Source of the DNA: Chlorops oryzae
Lineage: Eukaryota > Arthropoda > Insecta > Diptera > Chloropidae
Assembly (NCBI GenBank): GCA_020466095.1
Contig: CM035808.1
Coordinates: forward strand, 46,392,393 to 46,456,392
Reading direction: 5' to 3'
DNA: 64,000 nt
Part shown: piece after piece, positions 58,452-64,000 of the stretch
Layout of the letters: each line of letters opens with the position of its first letter
Position numbering within the stretch: the first letter of the stretch is position 1
Translations under genes and position numbers: made by a program
The notes under the pieces: model-generated
Databases searched by the model: none
Seen by the model: the letters and a program-made list of their open reading frames with translations, nothing else
Told to the model about the DNA's origin: nothing

Positions 58452-58895
58452 TGATAGAGAGAGTGAGCGAGAGAGAGAGTGATAGAGAGAGAGAGTGATA
58501 GAGAGAGAGTGATAGAGAGAGAGAGAGAGTGATAGAGAGAGAGAGTGATAGAGAGAGAGTGATAGAGAGAGAGAGTGATAGAGAGAGAGAGTGATAGAGA
58601 GAGAGAGTGATAGAGAGAGAGAGTGATAGAGAGAGAAGAGAGAGAGTGAAAGAGCGAGAGAGAGAGAGAGAGTGAAAGAGCGAGAGATAGAGAGAGAGAG
58701 TGATAGAGAGAGAGAGTGATCGAGAGAGAGAGAGATAGAGAGAGAGAAAGAGAGAGAGTGAAAGAGCGAGAGAGAAAGAGAGAGAGAGAGTGAAAGAGCG
58801 AGAGATAGAGAGAGAGAGTGATAGAGAGAGAGTGATAGAGGGAGAGAGTGATAGAGAGAGAGAGAGTGAGAGAGATCGAGAGAGAGAGATTTTTG
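57822..58895. repeat. 1.07-kb GA-rich polypurine tract
   Basis: Almost pure purine on the plus strand: GAGAGA with interspersed GATA, GTGA and GCGA. A higher-order unit GTGATAGAGAGAGAGA repeats many times at 58320-58640. The lack of stop codons on the minus strand creates a spurious 404-codon Ser-Leu reading frame. The motif is also a cluster of potential GAGA-factor sites. Confidence 0.97.
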
Positions 58896-60150
58896 AATTT
58901 AGAGACCTAAAAATCGATCGACTGTTCAAAATGGGTTCAGTTCGAATTCGATCCTTTTGAAATTGATATTCCACATTAACAATATTTTTTTTTATAAGTA
59001 TTAAAACTTGTAAATATATTTATAAAGGGTATACGATATTTTAAATACCATATATCTACTAAAAATTTCAACTTATCTTGAAAATAAAGGCCAAATGGGT
59101 TAAACCAACTGTAAACCTTTAAAAGCTCTTTTATAGCGCGTTTTTTGCACGTATGCCAAAAAAAATAATAACCACTTCTATGTTAACTATTAAAACGAGT
59201 AAATATTTTTCCTCTTTAGCAATTCACGTTGCATGTGCATGGTAGGAAGGTAGCAAAAATTAATTTATTATGACATTAAGTATAATCCGTACAATTATCT
59301 ACTAAAAGCATCGACGTCATGAGTGCCTCAACAAAAGATTTCAAGATTTTGCAATCGGCTTACGCCATGAAATGTGTGTGTGTGTGGTGACGTCTTCAAG
59401 TCTTCTGTTCGGAACGTTTGCCAAAAAATGTTTTTAAGAATTTTCACTCCTCAAATTCTTCCCCCCTCTGGTAATAGAAAAGGCGTAGTTTGTAATACAG
59501 CCGGCTGCCCATTACATATGCCCAATTAATTTTGTGTTCAACGGACAGAAGAGTGCAGTGAACACATAAATTTCGTTCGTCATTTTATGTTTACAGGAAT
59601 CAAAGTTTGTAAATTATAAATAAAATCAGAATTGAAAATGTCACGGCTCTTAAAAATTTCTTTGAAAAGTATGTCAATATGTTAATCTTTGAGAGTGGGG
59701 TTTTTACAGCATTGTCTGATCGTTGAAAGACCCATTGGCATGAAAAAAAAAACGTATTTTTAATAGAGCAGAGTTCTCCAATTCAATGTTATTGCTAAAG
59801 GTTATAAATTTAAATAAATACCCTTCAGTATCCAATGGATACTATCTATGCTAGGAGTAGAATCAATTGTTAAACTCAGTTCCCACTGCCATCTGCAGGT
59901 GACTTTATACGCGAGGTCCGTATGTCATTTTTTCAATTTCTCATAAAATTTTCATTACAGGAGCTTATTTTATTATATTATTATTATTAGTAACAATATT
60001 TTATTATTATTTTCTGGCAACACAAACCTGTCGTAATATGGCATTCGCATTTTCGGTTGTCGCGAGGATAACTTGTTCATCCTCTTAAGCTGTACCTTGA
60101 GATGGTAATAATAACCTTTAGCAGTATTGCCAGCGTTGAAAATAATTTAA
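58896..60150. other. Intergenic, nothing recognised
   Basis: AT-rich DNA without supported genes or repeats. Confidence 0.4.
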
Positions 60151-61085
60151 AACAAGTAAGGGTGTTATATTCAGGCGAGCCTGACAATAAAATACCCAAC
60201 ACACATGTTTAAATAATTTTTGAAGCACGCCCAAAAAACAGGACCACTAAGTAAGAATATTCAAGAAGTTTTTAAGGCCATTAGGGGCCCCATATACCGA
60301 CGTTTGTTAAATTTCTTTATGAAAACCGCCCCTTTTCCACGCCCACTTTTCCATTTTTTTTTGCATTTCTAATCGGAGGCTTAAATATACACTCAAATTC
60401 TAAGTTTAATTGAAATAAGTTGCAAAAGTCCGATTTAAGGCAGATTTGGGATTTTTGTGACAGACCCTAGTATTGGAGGTACGCTTAATAATGGATCGAC
60501 CAAGGAAATATTTTGGGAGGATGTTTATGGCTACGGAAGGAATCATAAGTGCACAAATTTCGTGCAAGTCCCATTTGTATTTTGGGTGTAGGGGACAAAT
60601 TATAAAAGCCCTTCTGCCACGCCCACTTTTAAAATTTTTGGAAATCGTATTACTTGTCTTTGAAACACGTACAAATATCAAATTTCATTAAAATATGTTG
60701 AAAAACTTCGATTTTAGACCAGTTTTTGTGATTTTTGTACCAGACCCTAGTACTGGAGTTACCCCTAAAAATGGTCCGATCGGGTCCATTCTCGAACTTG
60801 TTCTTACTCATGTGCCTGTGAGTTTGCATACCAAGTTTTGTCAAGATAGCTCAACTCCTTCGATAAGATAACTGTACACAGACAGACGGACAGACAGACA
60901 GACAGACGGACGGACAGACAGACAGACAGACGGACGGACAGACGGACATGTCTAAATCGAATCTCCTGGTGACGCTGATCATTTCAATATACATTTTGTA
61001 TGGTCTATCTCGACTGGTTCTGGGTGTTACACACAACCACACAAACGCAATATACCCTCGACACAGAGTGTGTCGGGTATAAAAA
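60151..61085 (+). mobile_element. Mini-me/DINE-1-like element, best-preserved copy
   Basis: AACAAGTAAGGGTGTTATAT start, GTGTCGGGTATAAAAA end. Has the GCCACGCCCACTTTT blocks, CAGACCCTAGTACTGGAG repeats, a long GACA/GACG (GTCY) array at 60880-60948, the core ATGTCTAAATCGAATCTCC and a short AT run. The complete arrangement identifies the other copies. Confidence 0.82.
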
Positions 61086-64000
61086 GTATAGTTTTCAAAA
61101 TATTGAAGCCTGTATGTGGTGTGGCCCCCAGTAAAAATAAAAGGGGTTAAATATTTTTGATACCTATCTATCTTTTGTCATCGACAAATCATTCTGGCAT
61201 TTAAGTGAAAAAGAAGGCAAATTTGTATTAAATTAGGCATAAGAATTGATGTGTTGCCAATAGCCATATAACAACAAAAATGCGTTGATATAAAATAGCT
61301 TTGACATTTAAGCGCTAGGCTTTAACCCTGTTTTTGCCGACTGTGTCTTTAAAGGCACAAAATAAATGCAAATTTGTTGTTGTCGGTCAAAAATTGGTGA
61401 AGAAAATATAATACAAAAAATCCTTAGCTTAGACCAGAGAATTGATGGATTAATAACTTAATCTTCATTTCTTTCGATTCAAAAATTATTTCAAAAAATA
61501 AAAACAAATTTTTAGTAGCTTCTCCCAAAGGTCGACGGTGGGCACCAGTAGGTTAAATGTTAACTCATTATAAAATTGGCCTTTAATCGAGAGATAAAGC
61601 TTCAAATAACTTTGTTAAAAATGTATCTAAATAATTTTCCCGATAGGCACGTACTTTATCCTCAATTTTTGAAGACACCTGCGTTAAAATTTTTTTAAAA
61701 ATTCATTAAGTTTTTATAAATAGGTGCTAATTCGGCCACCTGAGCTGTCATCGAGCTCTTATCGTGCAGTTAGTAAAATTTATCTTTCAAATTTCTTAAT
61801 AATGTGATTTCTTAAGATAGTTTTTCTAAAAAATTACCAAATTTTGACTGAGTATTATTGACGTAATTCGAACCGATCGAACAGGTGTTTGAAGTACGTT
61901 ATCAATAAAGAAGGACAAAACAAAGACAATAAAGCAGTATTTGAAAGGAGAAGATGAAAAGTTATTGATTACCTGGAACGTGATTAGATATCTCGCTACC
62001 ATACGATTACACTATTGCCACAACCATTATCTTTTCAATGCATTATCGAATTAAAATTTAATTATTAAATGTATTCACAGGCCTGTGGAGAGAAATTTGG
62101 GGCCCGGGGATTTTATTCCGGGGTGACCTTACAAAAATGTGCGATAAAAAAAAGTCTCATGCTAATTGTGGGCCCCTTCAGAAATCCCGGGCCCCGGGGG
62201 CAAATCTCCCTTTTTGGGCGTGTTTTCAAGACAACAGCGGAGTTCCAACATCGGAAACATTTGAAAATATTGACGTGCATAATTTTAGGGCTCAATTTAA
62301 ATATTTTTTTTTTTTTGTTTCCCCTGCTTATCTTATAACAAAGTTCAATGAAACTTTGTTGATTCTATAATGCATTGGCTTTAATGGGTTAAAAGCCTTC
62401 TCTGCTGCGATTCAAAAATTCCTATCAAAGTCGGGGGATGCTTTTTAGAAATATCTATTACCATTTATCACGATTCGCCTCGAAGAGGACAACAACACTC
62501 GGGAATGTTTACAATTTTTTCTCACACCTGATATCATTATTGCATTAAATCAAAAGTCAAGGTCAAAAAAGAACGATCTGGAAAAAAAATGTTTTTTGTT
62601 TAGATAATTTTTTGTCGTATTTTTTGTTTTGTTTTTATCAGTTTGGATTTGAAATTGTGTTTAGCTGTGTGAAGTTTCCGCCCCCAACCATAAAACTGAT
62701 TCGCATCAGTTATTCACAGTGGAGTGTCTCGGTTATAAAATTCAATTTGATGTCTGCACCCAGAAAGCGTTATTTTTGTATTGTTGGAAAAGAAAGCACT
62801 CATATTTTATAAAGAAAAATTATCAACCTTAAGCAAAATTTCCTCGAGCTTTTATTTATTTTTTTAATTTTTTTTTTATTGTACTGATAAGAACCACACC
62901 GAGAGTGTGTGAGACCCTTTTGGTATCAGCAGCAGAGCGCCATAACGGGAACAAAAACAAAATTAAAATTTTAAACCGAAGTGAAAAACAAAAAAACAAC
63001 TTAAGGCTGGCAGCAAATATAATTAAAAAAAAAAAAGCGAGGCACAAAAACAAAATTAATATACGAAGGAAAAAGATAGAAAAATATTGACAGGCACGGC
63101 AGCAGACCTTGTTGTGTCGTCGTATCGCGCGGTTGTCAGCTGGTGGTCATGGTGGTAATCATACCACCACAGGGTGTTAAAAATTCAAATTTAAATTGTT
63201 GATCTGAGAATGATAAGCGAAAAATACAAAATAAGAGAAAGGAAACAAAAAAAAAAAAATGAATGAGTGGCACATTAAAAACGTATTGGCGAAAAATTGA
63301 AAGTAAACCAGAGAAGGGCGAGAGAGGCATGGAATAAATAAAAAAAATTAAAAAACAGAACGCCTCCGATTAGCTTGACGGTCGTTGGAACTTTCCGCAA
63401 AAGTTTGGCACTTTTGAAATTTTAGTTTGACAATAGCGTGCTGCGGTAGCGCACGTTCTCTCATATCGGCCAAGACGACGATTAATTAAAAAACGCATTT
63501 AATTTCAGTGTTATTTTTTTTTCCTTTGTCATTTGGTTGTGTCCCAACTCTTGCCCACTGGCGGCGGTGGGGCTTGTCTCTTGCGAATTGTCAAGCTGTT
63601 GGCGACTTGTTGCGGTGCGTGTTTTCTTGCATGTTCCAAACACAGATGGACGTATGCGCGGCCAATACAATCCAATACAATAAAGAAAGCAATATAAAAG
63701 AGCAGTGAAAGAGGAATATCGAAAATGCGATAGTGAGAAAGGAAAAGAGAGAGAAAGAGAGAGAGAGAGAGAAGTGTAAAAAGTCGGTTAATTTAAACAA
63801 ACAGTAACAAAGCGGTCTTTGCTCCACACACGCGTGGGGAAAAAATTGAAAAAAATTTGTATGAAATTCTTTTGTGAGAAATTTTATGAATTCGCGTAAT
63901 AAAATGTGTGCGATTCGAATGCGGAAATCGAAAGAATGTGAACGAAAACGTGCAGTTTAAAAAGATCTGCCCCATATATGGAGATATTTGAATAAAAATT
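61086..64000. other. Right end of window, no gene identified
   Basis: AT-rich to about 62.8 kb, with a GC-rich patch at 62090-62220 containing GGGGCCCGGGG and its near-inverse CCCGGGCCCCGGG, probably MITE termini. From 62.9 kb on the DNA becomes purine-rich and less AT-rich, resembling a promoter or long 5' UTR (for example 63090-63170 and 63361-63480). A GAGAGAGAGAGAGA run is at 63745-63772. No coding exon is supported. Confidence 0.4.

Noticed and set aside
57760..58974. 404-codon minus-strand ORF of Ser-Leu repeats
   Set aside because: It is only the reading of a GA-rich simple repeat that lacks stop codons.

Overview
This is nuclear DNA of a higher fly (Diptera, Brachycera). Genes have short phase-consistent GT-AG introns, the DNA is AT-rich with long homopolymer runs, and all recognisable proteins have clear insect or animal orthologues. 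Repeats of the dipteran mini-me/DINE-1 type (a GTCY microsatellite, a conserved core and a TA run) occur at least six times. An acalyptrate such as a tephritid fruit fly is plausible but cannot be proved from sequence alone. From memory, several of the genes (ACP7, AIFM3, Vps26, RMND1, APC7) have orthologues on the Drosophila X (Muller element A).

Layout, left to right. (1) 1-10738, minus: ACP7-type purple acid phosphatase, cut off at its 3' end by the window edge. Its 9.7 kb first intron holds an intronless GABA transaminase gene (Gabat, 4722-6209, plus), a near-perfect 36-bp-arm hairpin, an 819-bp fold-back element, mini-me-like fragments and a LINE remnant. (2) 10.7-14.2 kb: intergenic, with a 40-bp minisatellite and an indel-rich direct duplication. 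(3) 14263-22278, plus: AIFM3-like Rieske/pyridine nucleotide oxidoreductase, rebuilt from a far-upstream first exon with a predicted myristoylation/palmitoylation N-terminus; the 6.2 kb first intron is full of transposons. (4) 24948-26732, plus: Vps26 retromer subunit with a 6-nt micro-exon. (5) 29016-29392, minus: mitochondrial ribosomal protein mRpL63. (6) 32080-33354, minus: RMND1-family mitochondrial protein. (7) 35820-38195, plus: APC7, facing (8) Chrac-14, 38758-39521, minus. (9) 43716-55413, plus: a four-exon gene for a 230-residue protein I do not recognise. Its introns carry mini-me copies, a 1288-bp mariner with one in-frame stop, and a small secreted-protein ORF. (10) 55.4-64 kb: no recognised gene except a second possible small secreted ORF; it holds a hAT-type MITE, a 1.07-kb GA-rich tract and another mini-me.

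The genes are an ordinary chromosomal neighbourhood, not an operon or pathway. Two are mitochondrial by family (mRpL63, RMND1), Gabat is a mitochondrial matrix enzyme, and the rest serve retromer transport (Vps26), the anaphase-promoting complex (APC7) and chromatin/replication (Chrac-14). No CRISPR, phage or bacterial feature was seen. The most informative results are the exon reconstructions, the Vps26 micro-exon, and a set of transposable elements whose ends and target duplications can be read directly.
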